Positions 26,117 through 34,768 of a DNA stretch of 64,000 nt are shown here, one piece after another (position 1 is the first letter of the stretch; the number at the start of each line of letters is the position of its first letter). The notes below the pieces were generated by a model that ran no database searches, was not told the DNA's origin, and saw only the letters and a program-made list of their open reading frames with translations. Where the stretch lies: positions 124,001-188,000 of the forward strand of contig NZ_RKLO01000004.1 in the NCBI RefSeq assembly GCF_004011825.1, written 5' to 3'. Source of the stretch: Rhodococcus xishaensis. Lineage in GTDB: Bacteria > Actinomycetota > Actinomycetes > Mycobacteriales > Mycobacteriaceae. Position numbers and translations under genes: made by a program.

Positions 26117-26131
26117 CACCCGATTCGGGTG
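26117..26131. promoter_or_regulatory. Short perfect palindrome upstream of a secreted protein gene
   Basis: CACCCGA and TCGGGTG flank a single T. It lies between the threonine-synthase-like gene and the secreted protein gene and could be an operator or a short terminator hairpin. Confidence 0.3.
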
Positions 26132-26256
26132 AAAACCGTCGCTCCGGCGCGAGTCCTCCTGAACGCGGCCGATCGCGTCGATAGCCTTGCGGTCTTCAAC
26201 GAGTCACCGCCGTTAACGCGTCACCGCCGTTGGCGGCGCTAACGAAAGGGATTCGT

Positions 26257-26664
26257 ATGAGCCTCAAATCCAGGTCCCTAGCCGTCGCCGCACTGGCCGG
26301 TGCCCTGTGTCTCGCGCTCGCTCCGACCGCCGCCGCCGCGACGACGTACCAGATCACCGCTTACCCGCCGATCGGCACGGTGTACTCGAACAACATCACC
26401 ACCCTCGCGGTCAGTGTCATGCCCACCCCCACCGGCGAAGATGCCACCACCCCCGTCGTGCTCGAGGTCACCGAACCCGACGGCGAGCAGACGACGAGGA
26501 CGGTTCCGTTGACGCTGGGCTTCGCCACGGTCGCCACCCCCATCAACGAACCGGGCCGATACACCGCTGTCTTCCGTTTCGCGCCGCCGCAGGGTGAGCC
26601 GGCGACGACCACCCTCCAGTTCGACGTCACCCCGTCCCCGATCCATTTCGGCAGCGCGTCATAG
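26257..26664 (+). CDS. Small secreted protein of unknown function
   Basis: 135 residues from the ATG at 26257 after GAAAGGG. The signal peptide (SLAVAALAGALCLALAPTAAAA) is cleaved near AAA/TTYQ. The mature part is a single Ig-like beta domain by pattern (VVLEVTEPDGEQTTRTVPLTLG, GRYTAVFRFAPPQGE). Without Cys or anchor it is probably released or loosely wall-associated. No family recognised. Confidence 0.6.
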   Translation: MSLKSRSLAVAALAGALCLALAPTAAAATTYQITAYPPIGTVYSNNITTLAVSVMPTPTGEDATTPVVLEVTEPDGEQTTRTVPLTLGFATVATPINEPGRYTAVFRFAPPQGEPATTTLQFDVTPSPIHFGSAS

Positions 26665-26711
26665 CCGCGCGGGCGGCGAAGTTCGAAGGCGTAGCGCGCC
26701 GACCCAGCGCG

Positions 26712-28334
26712 TCACAGCCGGGTGACGTCGAGATTCCCGTCGTGGAAGTCGGCGCGCAACCGCTTCTTGTCGAACTTTCCGACGCTGGTCTTGGGCACCT
26801 CCTGGATCACCGCCCAGTTCTCCGGCAACTGCCACTTGGCGACCTTGTCGGCCAGGAAGTCCCGCAACTGGTCTAGTGTGGTCTCGCTGCCCTCGCGCAG
26901 CACCACGGCCACGAGCGGCCGCTCGTCCCACTTCTCGTCCGGGATACCGATCACCGCGGCTTCGGCGACAGCCGGATGCCCCATCACCGCGTTCTCGAGG
27001 TCGACCGATGAGATCCACTCGCCACCGGACTTGATGATGTCCTTGGTCCGGTCGGTCAGGGTCAGGTAGCCGTTGGCGGTGATCGAGCCGACGTCACCAG
27101 TCCGCAGCCAACCATCGCGGAACTTGTCCGGCGCGTCAGCCCCGTAGTAGGACGCGGTGATCCAGGGCCCCCGCACCTCGAGTTCGCCGACGCTGGTGCC
27201 GTCGTGCGGCACCCGGTTGCCGTCGTCGTCGATCAGCCGCGCCTCGACGGAGGCCGGGAACCGTCCCTGCGTGTAGCGGTACTTCCACCGCTCCTCTCCC
27301 GTGGCGGCAGCCGGCGGGTGCGCGACCGACCCGAGCGGCGACGTCTCGGTCATACCCCACGCGTGCAGGACGGACACCTGGTGGTCGTTCTCGAACGCAT
27401 GCATCAGCGACGGCGGCACCGCCGACCCGCCGACGAGCGCTGCCCGGATCGACGAGATGTCCTGCGGATGCTCCTCGAGGTGAAGGTGCAGTGCCTGCCA
27501 GATCGTGGGGACGGCGGCTGCGTACGTCGGACGCTCGGCCGCGATCAACTCGGCCAGCGGCGCCGGTTGCAGGAACCGGTCCGGCATGACCAGCGACGCA
27601 CCGGCCATGAACGCCCCGTACGGCAGCCCCCACGACATCGCGTGGAACTGCGGCACCACCGCGAGCACCCGGTCGCCCGCCGCCAGGCCCAACCCGTCGG
27701 ACATGCACACCTGCATCGAGTGCAGGTAGATCGAACGGTGCGAGTAGGCGACCCCCTTGGGGTCGCCGGTGGTTCCCGACGTGTAACACATCGCTGCAGC
27801 CGACCGTTCGTCGAGCTCCGGCCAGTCGAACTCGGTCGGCTCGCCCGCGATGAGGGCCTCGTAGGTGTGCACCTGGACGCCCTCGGGCGCCTCGAGCCCG
27901 GCCGTCGAATCGCCGGTGACGATGACGTGCTCGACCGTCTTCATCTGCGACAACAGCGGACCCAGCAGCGGGACCAAGGTGGCATCGACGATGACCACCC
28001 GATCCTCCGCGTGGTTGGCGACGTAGGTCAGCTGCTCCGGGAAGAGACGGATGTTGAGTGTGTGCAGCACCGCGCCCATCGACGGAACCGCCAGATACGC
28101 CTCGAGGTGCTCGGCGTTGTTCCACATGAAGGTGGCCACCCGATCGTCGCCGTCGACGCCGAGCCCACGCAGCGCGTGCGCCAGCGCGGCACACCGGCGG
28201 CCGACCTCCGCGTACGTGCGTCGACGTGGACCCGACTCCGTCCAGGTGACCACCTCTGCGTCCGCATGGACGGTACTGCCATATCGCAACAGTTGCGCAA
28301 TGGAAAGAGGTAAATCATTCATCGTACTCAACAT
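26712..28334 (-). CDS. Long-chain fatty acid-CoA ligase (FadD-type)
   Basis: 540 residues from the ATG at 28334, with AGGAG six bases upstream. Adenylate-forming enzyme: P-loop [12 protein letters not shown] (about 182), [14 protein letters not shown], and the C-terminal catalytic lysine in [12 protein letters not shown]. It activates a fatty or related acid as acyl-AMP and acyl-CoA. Length fits medium/long-chain ligases. The chain preference cannot be told. It is transcribed in the same direction as the amidohydrolase upstream, 117 bp apart. Confidence 0.9.
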   Translation of the reverse strand: MLSTMNDLPLSIAQLLRYGSTVHADAEVVTWTESGPRRRTYAEVGRRCAALAHALRGLGVDGDDRVATFMWNNAEHLEAYLAVPSMGAVLHTLNIRLFPEQLTYVANHAEDRVVIVDATLVPLLGPLLSQMKTVEHVIVTGDSTAGLEAPEGVQVHTYEALIAGEPTEFDWPELDERSAAAMCYTSGTTGDPKGVAYSHRSIYLHSMQVCMSDGLGLAAGDRVLAVVPQFHAMSWGLPYGAFMAGASLVMPDRFLQPAPLAELIAAERPTYAAAVPTIWQALHLHLEEHPQDISSIRAALVGGSAVPPSLMHAFENDHQVSVLHAWGMTETSPLGSVAHPPAAATGEERWKYRYTQGRFPASVEARLIDDDGNRVPHDGTSVGELEVRGPWITASYYGADAPDKFRDGWLRTGDVGSITANGYLTLTDRTKDIIKSGGEWISSVDLENAVMGHPAVAEAAVIGIPDEKWDERPLVAVVLREGSETTLDQLRDFLADKVAKWQLPENWAVIQEVPKTSVGKFDKKRLRADFHDGNLDVTRL

Positions 28335-28451
28335 TGACTACTCCTGGCTCGATGCGTGTCGGTGTGGCGGCGTGTCGACGTGAAAAATACGCCATGGAAG
28401 TGAAGTACGTCACCTACCCACCCTTTGGGCGTTTCAGACCGATCGGTCCTC

Positions 28452-29636
28452 TCACTGTTCGAGGCGATAGGCGCGGTTGGCGTTCCCGGACCCGATCATG
28501 CGGGCTATCCGCATGGCATCGCCTTCGGACCAATCTCCGAAAGCCACCTCCGCTTCCGCCACCGTCACGAGGGCCTCCCGGAACCGCACGGCGCTCACAT
28601 GGAACAGTTCGGGCAGCCCGTAGGCGTCCGTGGAGAACAGCACCGAACCGAACGGTGCCAGTTCCAGTAGCTCGGCCAGGATGCGGGCCGCTCCCCCACG
28701 GCCGACGTTCTGTACAGCCAGTCCGACATCGACGAACACGTGGTCGAACACCTGCGCAAGGTAGCCGGCGTGCCGGTGGAACGGGTAGTTGTGCAGCAGC
28801 ATGATCGGCACACCCAGATCGGCGGTAGCGCGCAGCAGCGGCGTGAGGAGCGACGGATCCGTCCGGGCGAGGTTGATGTCGGTATCCCCGTATCCCACGT
28901 GGAATTGGATCGGCAACCCGAGATCGATGGCGGTCCAGATCAGAAACCGGATCAGGGTCTCGTCGGCGAGACGTATCGGCCTTCCGGCGGCAACGCCCGA
29001 CAGCCATCGCGCTGCAGCGGTGAAAACCGCTGCGTCGGAGGGTCGTTCCGGTGCCAGATCGAGCCCCACTCGGTAGGCGGCAATGGACTTGAAGGCGATC
29101 GCGGTGCGGGCCGCTTCACCGAGCCGAGCGCGGCACTCTTGCGCGAACGTGCCGGCACTGCACACGGCGATCGTCTCCTCGGCCACCCGTTCGAGGCGAA
29201 CCACCTCGCGCGCGGTCGTGCCGGCGTACGCGGCCAACGCGTCCGGCGTGGTCAGCTGCTCGGGCTGAAACCCTGTGTCGACCAGGAATTCGGATATTCC
29301 GGCTGCGTGCAGCAAGCGTCGGGAGACCTCGTCGACGCCGAGTTCTGCACGCCGTTCAAGGTATTCGTCGGGTTCGGCGTGCGGATCCAGGTCGAGAACC
29401 GGTCCGCACAACCGGCGCACCGCAACTCCGACCTGCGTGTCGAAGAGGCTGCCGTGCCAGCGCCCGGGTGCAGCGGCCTCGCTCAACAGGGACTCGAAGG
29501 CCGTGCGCTCGAGTGGTGCGCGCGCTATCCCGTGGCAGTGATGGTCGACAAGCGGCAGAGCCTCGACCATCTCCGCAATCGAACCTGCACCGGGAGCCCG
29601 CGGCGTATCGTCTGAGAATGGTGCCACCCCTGCCAT
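28452..29636 (-). CDS. Amidohydrolase family protein, FluG N-domain-like
   Basis: 394 residues from the ATG at 29636. The TIM-barrel amidohydrolase layout is visible: LVDHHCHG near residue 29, IQFHVGYGDTDIN (about 259-271), MLLHNYPFHRHAGYLA and LFSTDAYGLPE (about 339-349). This matches the amidohydrolase_2 domain found at the N-terminus of FluG and next to glutamine-synthetase-like enzymes. It is divergent from such a gene 36 bp away. It may hydrolyse a gamma-glutamyl amide or related compound. The frame continuing upstream to 30440 is only a shadow. Confidence 0.8.
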   Translation of the reverse strand: MAGVAPFSDDTPRAPGAGSIAEMVEALPLVDHHCHGIARAPLERTAFESLLSEAAAPGRWHGSLFDTQVGVAVRRLCGPVLDLDPHAEPDEYLERRAELGVDEVSRRLLHAAGISEFLVDTGFQPEQLTTPDALAAYAGTTAREVVRLERVAEETIAVCSAGTFAQECRARLGEAARTAIAFKSIAAYRVGLDLAPERPSDAAVFTAAARWLSGVAAGRPIRLADETLIRFLIWTAIDLGLPIQFHVGYGDTDINLARTDPSLLTPLLRATADLGVPIMLLHNYPFHRHAGYLAQVFDHVFVDVGLAVQNVGRGGAARILAELLELAPFGSVLFSTDAYGLPELFHVSAVRFREALVTVAEAEVAFGDWSEGDAMRIARMIGSGNANRAYRLEQ

Positions 29637-29672
29637 TCTGCCGCTGACCGACCGCGATGTGAGGGAGTTGCG

Positions 29673-31046
29673 ATGGATCAGCGCGAACGCGACCATCGAG
29701 CACTCGAAGCAGCGCGCCTGTCCAGCGGCCTCGCTGAACAGGGCGTGACCCTGGTCGCGTTGCCGTGGGTCGACAACAGCGGCGTAGTGCGTTCCAAGGC
29801 CGTCCCGATCGGCCGTTTCGAGCGGGCCGCCACGTGGGGCGTGGGGGCGTCGCCGGTGTTCGACGCCTTCACCCCGGACGACACGATCGTCGCCGGACGG
29901 TACGCGGGCAGCCCGGTCGGCGATCTGCGCCTCGTCCCGGACCTCGACCGGTTGACGGTGCTCGCGGCGCAGCCAGGCTGGGCTTGGGTGCCCGTCGATC
30001 GCTACACCCAGGATGGGGACCTGCACCCTCAGGACGCGCGCGCCCTCGTCCGCCGCGCCGTTGCGCAGCTCGCTGACGAGGGCCTGACCGCGAAGGCGGC
30101 GTTCGAGATCGAGTGGGTGGTCGGGACCGACGGCGACGATTTCGTGCCCGCCACCCGCGGGCCCGCCTACGGGTTCACGCGGATGGTCGAGAAGTCCGAC
30201 TATCTGGTCGATTTGGTCTCCGCGCTGCAGCAGCAGGGCGTTGGTGTCGAGCAGGTACACCCCGAGTACGCGCCGGGTCAGTTCGAGGTGTCGGTGGCCA
30301 CCGAGGATCCGCTCGGGGCCGCCGACACTTCGTTGTTGGTACGGGAGACGATCCGGGCGGTGACGATCCGGCACGGGATGCGGGTGTCGTTCTCCCCCAG
30401 CGTGGATGGGAGCGGGGTCGGCAGCGGCGGGCACGTCCACCTGTCACTGTGGTGGGACGGCCGGAACCTGCACAGCGGCGGTGACGGCCCGTGCGGGCTG
30501 ACCGCGACGGCCGAGGCGTTCGCAGCCGGTATCGTCGAGCACCTGCCCGGTCTGCTCGCGGTCGGAGCACCCTCGATGGCGAGCTATCTACGGCTGCTTC
30601 CGAACCTGTGGTCGGCGTCTTTCCAAGCGTGTGGTCACGAAAACCGTGAGACCGCAGTGCGTTTGGTGACCGGCAGCGGGGGAGAGGAGGATCGCGCCGC
30701 CAATCTCGAGGTCAAGGTGCTGGATCTGTCGGCCAACCCGTACCTGTGCATGGCGGGGCTACTGTTCGCAGGCATGGCCGGTATCCGCGAGGGCCTGGCT
30801 CTGCCGGAGCTGGTCGACGTCGACCCCGCCTCGTTGGCCGAAGACGAACGTCGCCGCCGCGGAATCTTGCGTCTGCCAAGGACGCTCGCCAAGGCCACCG
30901 ACGCATTCGAATCCGACGCCGTGCTCACCGACGCGTTCGGGACGGAACTGTCGGCAACCATCGTCGACGTGCATCGCGCCGAGATCGCCCGGTTCGCCGG
31001 CGCGACGGACACGGAGATCGCCGCGGCGTTGCGTTGGGCGTTCTGA
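29673..31046 (+). CDS. Glutamine synthetase family protein, FluG C-domain-like
   Basis: 457 residues, ATG after GAGGGAG. Active-site blocks of the GS family: AAFEIEW (metal Glu), GVEQVHPEYAPGQFEVSV, GSGGHVHLSLW, NRETAVRLV, and NLEVKVLDLSANPYL, where assimilatory GS has E-R. It lacks the Tyr adenylylation motif of GlnA, so it is more likely a gamma-glutamylamide synthetase. With the divergent amidohydrolase it makes a split FluG-like pair that could build and cleave a glutamylated amine. Confidence 0.8.
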   Translation: MDQRERDHRALEAARLSSGLAEQGVTLVALPWVDNSGVVRSKAVPIGRFERAATWGVGASPVFDAFTPDDTIVAGRYAGSPVGDLRLVPDLDRLTVLAAQPGWAWVPVDRYTQDGDLHPQDARALVRRAVAQLADEGLTAKAAFEIEWVVGTDGDDFVPATRGPAYGFTRMVEKSDYLVDLVSALQQQGVGVEQVHPEYAPGQFEVSVATEDPLGAADTSLLVRETIRAVTIRHGMRVSFSPSVDGSGVGSGGHVHLSLWWDGRNLHSGGDGPCGLTATAEAFAAGIVEHLPGLLAVGAPSMASYLRLLPNLWSASFQACGHENRETAVRLVTGSGGEEDRAANLEVKVLDLSANPYLCMAGLLFAGMAGIREGLALPELVDVDPASLAEDERRRRGILRLPRTLAKATDAFESDAVLTDAFGTELSATIVDVHRAEIARFAGATDTEIAAALRWAF

Positions 31047-31079
31047 CGACGCCCACCGCAACGTCGTCGTCTCGGGCGT

Positions 31080-31676
31080 TCAGTCCAGGCGCCCGAACCC
31101 GACTACCGCGTTGTCCGAGTTCCAGTCGAGGTTGTGCACCCGAATCTTGCCCAGTTCGTTGCCACCGACGGTGGTGGCGGTGTCGCCGTCGACGGCGACG
31201 ACGAAATTTGTGTGCTGGCCGACCCGGAACTCGTTGTTGTACAGCACCACATCGCCAGTCGTGGGCCGGTAGCCGTTGCCGATCGGCTCGAACCTACCCT
31301 CGGATTCGTAGTACTCCTGCAGCGTGTAGACGCCGGGGATGCGCCACGACCCGGAGTTCGGGTTCGATAGCGGCCTACCGGCCTCGCGCATGATCCAGCT
31401 GACGAAGTTCGCGCACCACGGCTCCTTGACGCCGTCCGAATAGAAGGTGCCCGGCCGTTGCTCGCTGTGCTCGACCTCGAGCAGATCGACGATCCGGGCC
31501 TGCGTCGTCGTCAGCGCGGTCCGATCCAGATCGGGGAACGCCGCCGTATCCCAGGGCAGGTACCTCGACGGCACCCACAGAAGTACGGCGCCCGCAGCGA
31601 CCACCAGCACCGCGACCACGGCGATCCAGGCGGCGTGTCGGCGACGGCGACGGCGGTCGACAGGTTGTGCGCTCAT
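31080..31676 (-). CDS. Membrane-anchored CHAP-domain protein
   Basis: 198 residues. An Arg-rich N-terminus and one membrane segment (AAWIAVVAVLVVAAGAVLLW, about 15-34) precede a CHAP/NlpC-like hydrolase domain. The nucleophile Cys is in EPWCANFVSW (about 88), the His in GQHTNFVV (about 155), with GDVVLYNN before it. It probably cuts peptidoglycan peptides at the cell surface. Stand-alone gene. Confidence 0.75.
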   Translation of the reverse strand: MSAQPVDRRRRRRHAAWIAVVAVLVVAAGAVLLWVPSRYLPWDTAAFPDLDRTALTTTQARIVDLLEVEHSEQRPGTFYSDGVKEPWCANFVSWIMREAGRPLSNPNSGSWRIPGVYTLQEYYESEGRFEPIGNGYRPTTGDVVLYNNEFRVGQHTNFVVAVDGDTATTVGGNELGKIRVHNLDWNSDNAVVGFGRLD

Positions 31677-31706
31677 ACATTCGAATGTAGTCGATCACGT
31701 TGCGGG

Positions 31707-31785
31707 TCAGCGCTTCTTACGGGACTCGGCTTCCGCTTCCTTCAACTCTTCATACGCCTCTTCGTCGGCACCGCGGCGACTTCAT
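31707..31785 (-). pseudogene. Possible C-terminal remnant of a lost gene
   Basis: One minus-strand frame reads GADEEAYEELKEAEAESRKKR before TGA at 31707, a very protein-like acidic/basic helix. It has no start codon and is preceded by an in-frame stop. It sits at the edge of the arsenic island and may be what is left of a gene cut when the island arrived. Confidence 0.3.
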
Positions 31786-31808
31786 GAGCCGGGGCGACGG
31801 ACGATTCA

Positions 31809-32165
31809 TCAGCAGCAGTTCGGGTCGAGAACCACGCGGAGTGCATCGAGGGCATCGGTGCGGGCGCTGTAGTAGACGTTCATCCCGCGGCGGGTCGGTT
31901 CGACCATGCCGGCCTTCCTGAGTTGCCCGAGGTGGTGGCTGACGGTGGATTCGGCCAGACCGACGCCGGTAGCGAGGTCGCAGGTGCAGACCGCGCCGTC
32001 GTCGGCGGTCAGCAGGATCGATATCAGCTTGATCCGGACCGGGTCGGCCAGCGCCTTGAGCCGAAGGGCGACCTGCAGGGCCGCGTCGTCGGCCATCGGC
32101 GCGGCCGAGACGGGAGCGCAGCAGATCGGCTCGGAGACATCGACAATGGGTAGGGCCTTGGGCAT
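31809..32165 (-). CDS. arsR: ArsR family metalloregulator, arsI-linked
   Basis: 118 residues. Winged helix ArsR core (LKALADPVRIKLISILL, GLAESTVSHHLGQLRKAGMV) with the As(III)-type motif CTCDLA. There are additional Cys pairs near the N-terminus (ICCAP) and at the very C-terminus (NCC). It would repress the divergent arsI and itself until arsenite binds. The 93-bp gap between the two genes contains GACATATGTC-like repeats. Confidence 0.85.
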   Translation of the reverse strand: MPKALPIVDVSEPICCAPVSAAPMADDAALQVALRLKALADPVRIKLISILLTADDGAVCTCDLATGVGLAESTVSHHLGQLRKAGMVEPTRRGMNVYYSARTDALDALRVVLDPNCC

Positions 32166-32185
32166 GATCCAATCCTACCGGTTAT

Positions 32186-32240
32186 TTGACATATGTGGAA
32201 AAGGTGGGAGACTGAGGGCGAAAGCGATTCGACATATGTC
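32186..32240. promoter_or_regulatory. ArsR operators between arsR and arsI
   Basis: TTGACATATGTGG near 32186 and the perfect palindrome GACATATGTC at 32231-32240, preceded by GATTC, lie between the divergent genes. GATTCGACA followed by ATAT also occurs in the operator of the second ArsR gene at 34677. Confidence 0.55.
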
Positions 32241-32258
32241 ACATACGTGGAGGATGTC

Positions 32259-32738
32259 ATGTCACGCGCTCAACTCGCACTCAACGTCGACGACCTGCAA
32301 GAAGCCGTCACGTTCTACTCCAAGCTGTTCGGCACCGTGCCCGCGAAGCTCAAGCCGGGGTACGCCAACTTCGCGATCGCGGAGCCGCCACTGAAGCTGG
32401 TGTTGCTCGAGAACCCCGGCAAGGGCGGCACGGTCAACCACCTCGGGGTCGAGGTGGAGTCCTCTGAGAAGGTGCATTCGGAGATTGCCCGGCTGACCGG
32501 CGAGGGCCTGTTCACCGACGAAGAGATCGGCACGACCTGCTGCTTCGCGACCCAGGACAAGGTGTGGGTCACCGGCCCGGCCGGGGAAAAGTGGGAGGTC
32601 TACACCGTGCTTGCCGACTCCGAAACGTTTGGATCCAGCCCCCAGCACCCCGAGGATTCAGCCGACGCCGAAGGTGGCGTGTGTTGCGGCACCGCCGCGG
32701 CGGGTGAGAAGGCGACCGCCGACGCGTCCTGTTGCTGA
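32259..32738 (+). CDS. arsI: ArsI/CadI-type VOC protein, C-As lyase
   Basis: 159 residues from the ATG at 32259, 6 nt after GGAGGA. The ArsI signature is present: Gln5, His61 and Glu113 in the positions of the iron ligands, and the vicinal pair Cys94-Cys95 in IGTTCCFATQDKVWVTGP. The Cys-rich C-terminus (GGVCCGTAA...DASCC) is typical of actinobacterial members. ArsI cleaves the C-As bond of methylarsenite; CadI-type cadmium induction is an alternative. It sits in a full arsenic island. Confidence 0.85.
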   Translation: MSRAQLALNVDDLQEAVTFYSKLFGTVPAKLKPGYANFAIAEPPLKLVLLENPGKGGTVNHLGVEVESSEKVHSEIARLTGEGLFTDEEIGTTCCFATQDKVWVTGPAGEKWEVYTVLADSETFGSSPQHPEDSADAEGGVCCGTAAAGEKATADASCC

Positions 32739-32755
32739 AGCCGTGAGGCGAGTGG

Positions 32756-33172
32756 TCAGCAAGTGGCGGGCTGCGAGATCAGCTCGGCGATCAGCGCCTC
32801 GACCTTGGTCTTGATCTCGTCGCGGATCGGACGGACGGCGTCGATGCCCTGACCGGCCGGATCGTCGAGGACCCAGTCGCGGTAGCTCTTGCCGGGGAAG
32901 ACCGGGCAGGTGTCGCCGCAGCCCATGGTGATCACCACGTCGGAGGCCTGCACCGCGTCGACGGTGAGGATCTTCGGGTTCTCGGCGGAGATATCGATAC
33001 CCACCTCGGCCATCGCTTCGACCGCGGCGGGGTTCACCTCGTCGGCCGGCGCGGAGCCGGCGGAGCGCACCTCGATCCGATCCCCGGCCAGCGTCGTGAG
33101 GAAGCCAGCGGCCATCTGGGAACGGCCCGCGTTGTGGACGCAGACGAACAGCACACTCGGTGTGGCGGACAT
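32756..33172 (-). CDS. arsC: Arsenate reductase, low-molecular-weight phosphatase type
   Basis: 138 residues. The P-loop C-x5-R reads CVHNAGRS (about residues 11-18), and further cysteines lie in MGCGDTCPVFPG, as in thioredoxin- or mycothiol-linked ArsC. It reduces arsenate to arsenite for export by Acr3. It lies 45 bp downstream of acr3 in the same operon. Confidence 0.9.
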   Translation of the reverse strand: MSATPSVLFVCVHNAGRSQMAAGFLTTLAGDRIEVRSAGSAPADEVNPAAVEAMAEVGIDISAENPKILTVDAVQASDVVITMGCGDTCPVFPGKSYRDWVLDDPAGQGIDAVRPIRDEIKTKVEALIAELISQPATC

Positions 33173-33217
33173 GCACGGTCCTTTCAGAGGAGAGCGAAGC
33201 GGGGAAGTGAACGTCGG

Positions 33218-34303
33218 TCAGACGGTGGCGGTGTGGACGGGCGCGAAGCGTTTGCGCAGAGCAAGCGAGACGTAGACCAAGGCGACCAGGACCGGAACCT
33301 CGATCAGCGGACCGACGACCCCGGCAAGCGCCTGCCCGGACGAGGCGCCGTAGGTGGCGATCGCGACCGCGATGGCCAACTCGAAATTGTTGCCCGCGGC
33401 GGTGAACGCGAGGGTGGTGGTGCGCTCGTACCCCAGCCCCATGGAAGCGCCGAGCAGGTAGCCGCCACCCCACATGATCGCGAAGTACGCCAGCAGCGGG
33501 ATCGCGATCTGAACAACGTCGAGAGGTCGCGCGGCGATCTGTTCGCCCTGCAGGGCAAAGAGGATCACGATCGTGAACAACAGGCCGTAGAGCGCCCACG
33601 GCCCGATGCGTGGCAGGAACCGCTCCTCATACCAGGCGCGTCCGCGGGCCTTCTCGCCGTAACGGCGAGTCAGGTAACCGGCGAGCAGCGGGATACCGAG
33701 GAAGATCAGCACCGATCTCCCGATCTGCCAGGGCGAGGCGTCAATCGTGGTCTGCTCGAGGCCGAGCCAGCCGGGCAGGACCGAGAGATAGAACCAACCG
33801 AGGGCGGCGAACATGATCACCTGGAACACCGAGTTGATCGCGACGAGGACGGCGGCGGCCTCACGGTCACCACAGGCAAGGTCGTTCCAGATGATCACCA
33901 TCGCGATGCAGCGGGCCAGGCCGACGATGATCAGCCCGGTCCGGTACTCCGGCAGGTCCGGCAGGAAGATCCAGGCCAGGGCGAACATCAGCGCAGGGCC
34001 GAGCACCCAGTTCAACAGGAGCGACCCGACCAAGAGTTTGCGGTCGCCGGTGACGGTGTCGAGGCGGTCGTAGCGGACCTTCGCCAGCACCGGGTACATC
34101 ATGATCAGCAGACCGAGCGCGATCGGCAGCGAGATCCCGTCGATCTCGACGGCGCTGAGCACGTCCCCGAGGCCGGGGATCAGCCTGCCGAGCAGCAGAC
34201 CCGCGACCATCGCGACGCCGATCCACACCGGCAGGAACCGATCGAGGGTGGAGAGCCTGCCGACGACGGCCGGATGTTCGGCGGTGGTGGCGATGTCGCT
34301 CAT
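33218..34303 (-). CDS. acr3: Acr3 arsenite efflux permease
   Basis: 361 residues from the ATG at 34303, overlapping the arsR stop by 4 bp. Ten membrane segments by pattern, with the Acr3 signature around the essential Cys in VGLARCIAMVIIWNDLACGD (about 133-152) and TAAGNNFELAIAVAIA. It exports arsenite using the proton gradient. Second gene of the arsR-acr3-arsC operon. Confidence 0.92.
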   Translation of the reverse strand: MSDIATTAEHPAVVGRLSTLDRFLPVWIGVAMVAGLLLGRLIPGLGDVLSAVEIDGISLPIALGLLIMMYPVLAKVRYDRLDTVTGDRKLLVGSLLLNWVLGPALMFALAWIFLPDLPEYRTGLIIVGLARCIAMVIIWNDLACGDREAAAVLVAINSVFQVIMFAALGWFYLSVLPGWLGLEQTTIDASPWQIGRSVLIFLGIPLLAGYLTRRYGEKARGRAWYEERFLPRIGPWALYGLLFTIVILFALQGEQIAARPLDVVQIAIPLLAYFAIMWGGGYLLGASMGLGYERTTTLAFTAAGNNFELAIAVAIATYGASSGQALAGVVGPLIEVPVLVALVYVSLALRKRFAPVHTATV

Positions 34304-34686
34304 ACCGTCACCTCCGTGGACGCGGCGGACGGCACCGCCGGCACACCTTCGGGGAGCAGCACCGCCGACAGTTGCCGCAGCGCCGACGGGATCACCCAGT
34401 AGTAGACCCAGGTGCCGCGGCGCTCGCAGTCGAGCAGACCCGAATCGCGCAGGACCTTCAGGTGATGGGAGATGGTCGGCTGCGACAGGTCGAACGAGTC
34501 GGAGATGTCGCACACGCACGCTTCACCCCCGGCGTGGGAGGCCACCAGCGACAGCAGCCGCAGACGCACAGGATCCCCGAGCGCCTTGAACATCCGGGCC
34601 AGATCCCCGGCCCAGTCTTCTGTCAGCGGCTCCCGCACCAGCGGCGAGCAGCACGGTCCACCGTCCTTCTGGCCTTGATTCGACAC
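34300..34686 (-). CDS. arsR: ArsR family repressor of the acr3 operon
   Basis: 128 residues from GTG. N-terminal GPCCSPL and EACVCDIS supply three candidate As(III) ligands as in Corynebacterium ArsR; the winged helix reads LSQPTISHHLKVLRDSGLL. The start codon lies inside the operator and has no Shine-Dalgarno sequence. TATAGAT lies just upstream, so the transcript is probably leaderless. First gene of the operon. Confidence 0.88.
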   Translation of the reverse strand: MSNQGQKDGGPCCSPLVREPLTEDWAGDLARMFKALGDPVRLRLLSLVASHAGGEACVCDISDSFDLSQPTISHHLKVLRDSGLLDCERRGTWVYYWVIPSALRQLSAVLLPEGVPAVPSAASTEVTV

Positions 34687-34712
34687 ATATCTATATTTAC
34701 AGATATCGAATC
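34677..34712. promoter_or_regulatory. Operator/promoter of arsR-acr3-arsC
   Basis: Outer arms GATTCGA and TCGAATC enclose ATATCT...AGATAT, an interrupted 36-bp dyad that covers the GTG start and the likely -10 box. Bound repressor would block transcription start directly. Confidence 0.65.
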
Positions 34713-34768
34713 AGGGTTCAACAGGCCGGAACGTCGGGCTGCGGCCGTGGGCGCCGGGGGCTGGGCCG

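Noticed and set aside
28452-30440. 662-codon minus-strand frame
   Set aside because: The part upstream of 29636 is antisense to the glutamine-synthetase-like gene, which has the better motifs.
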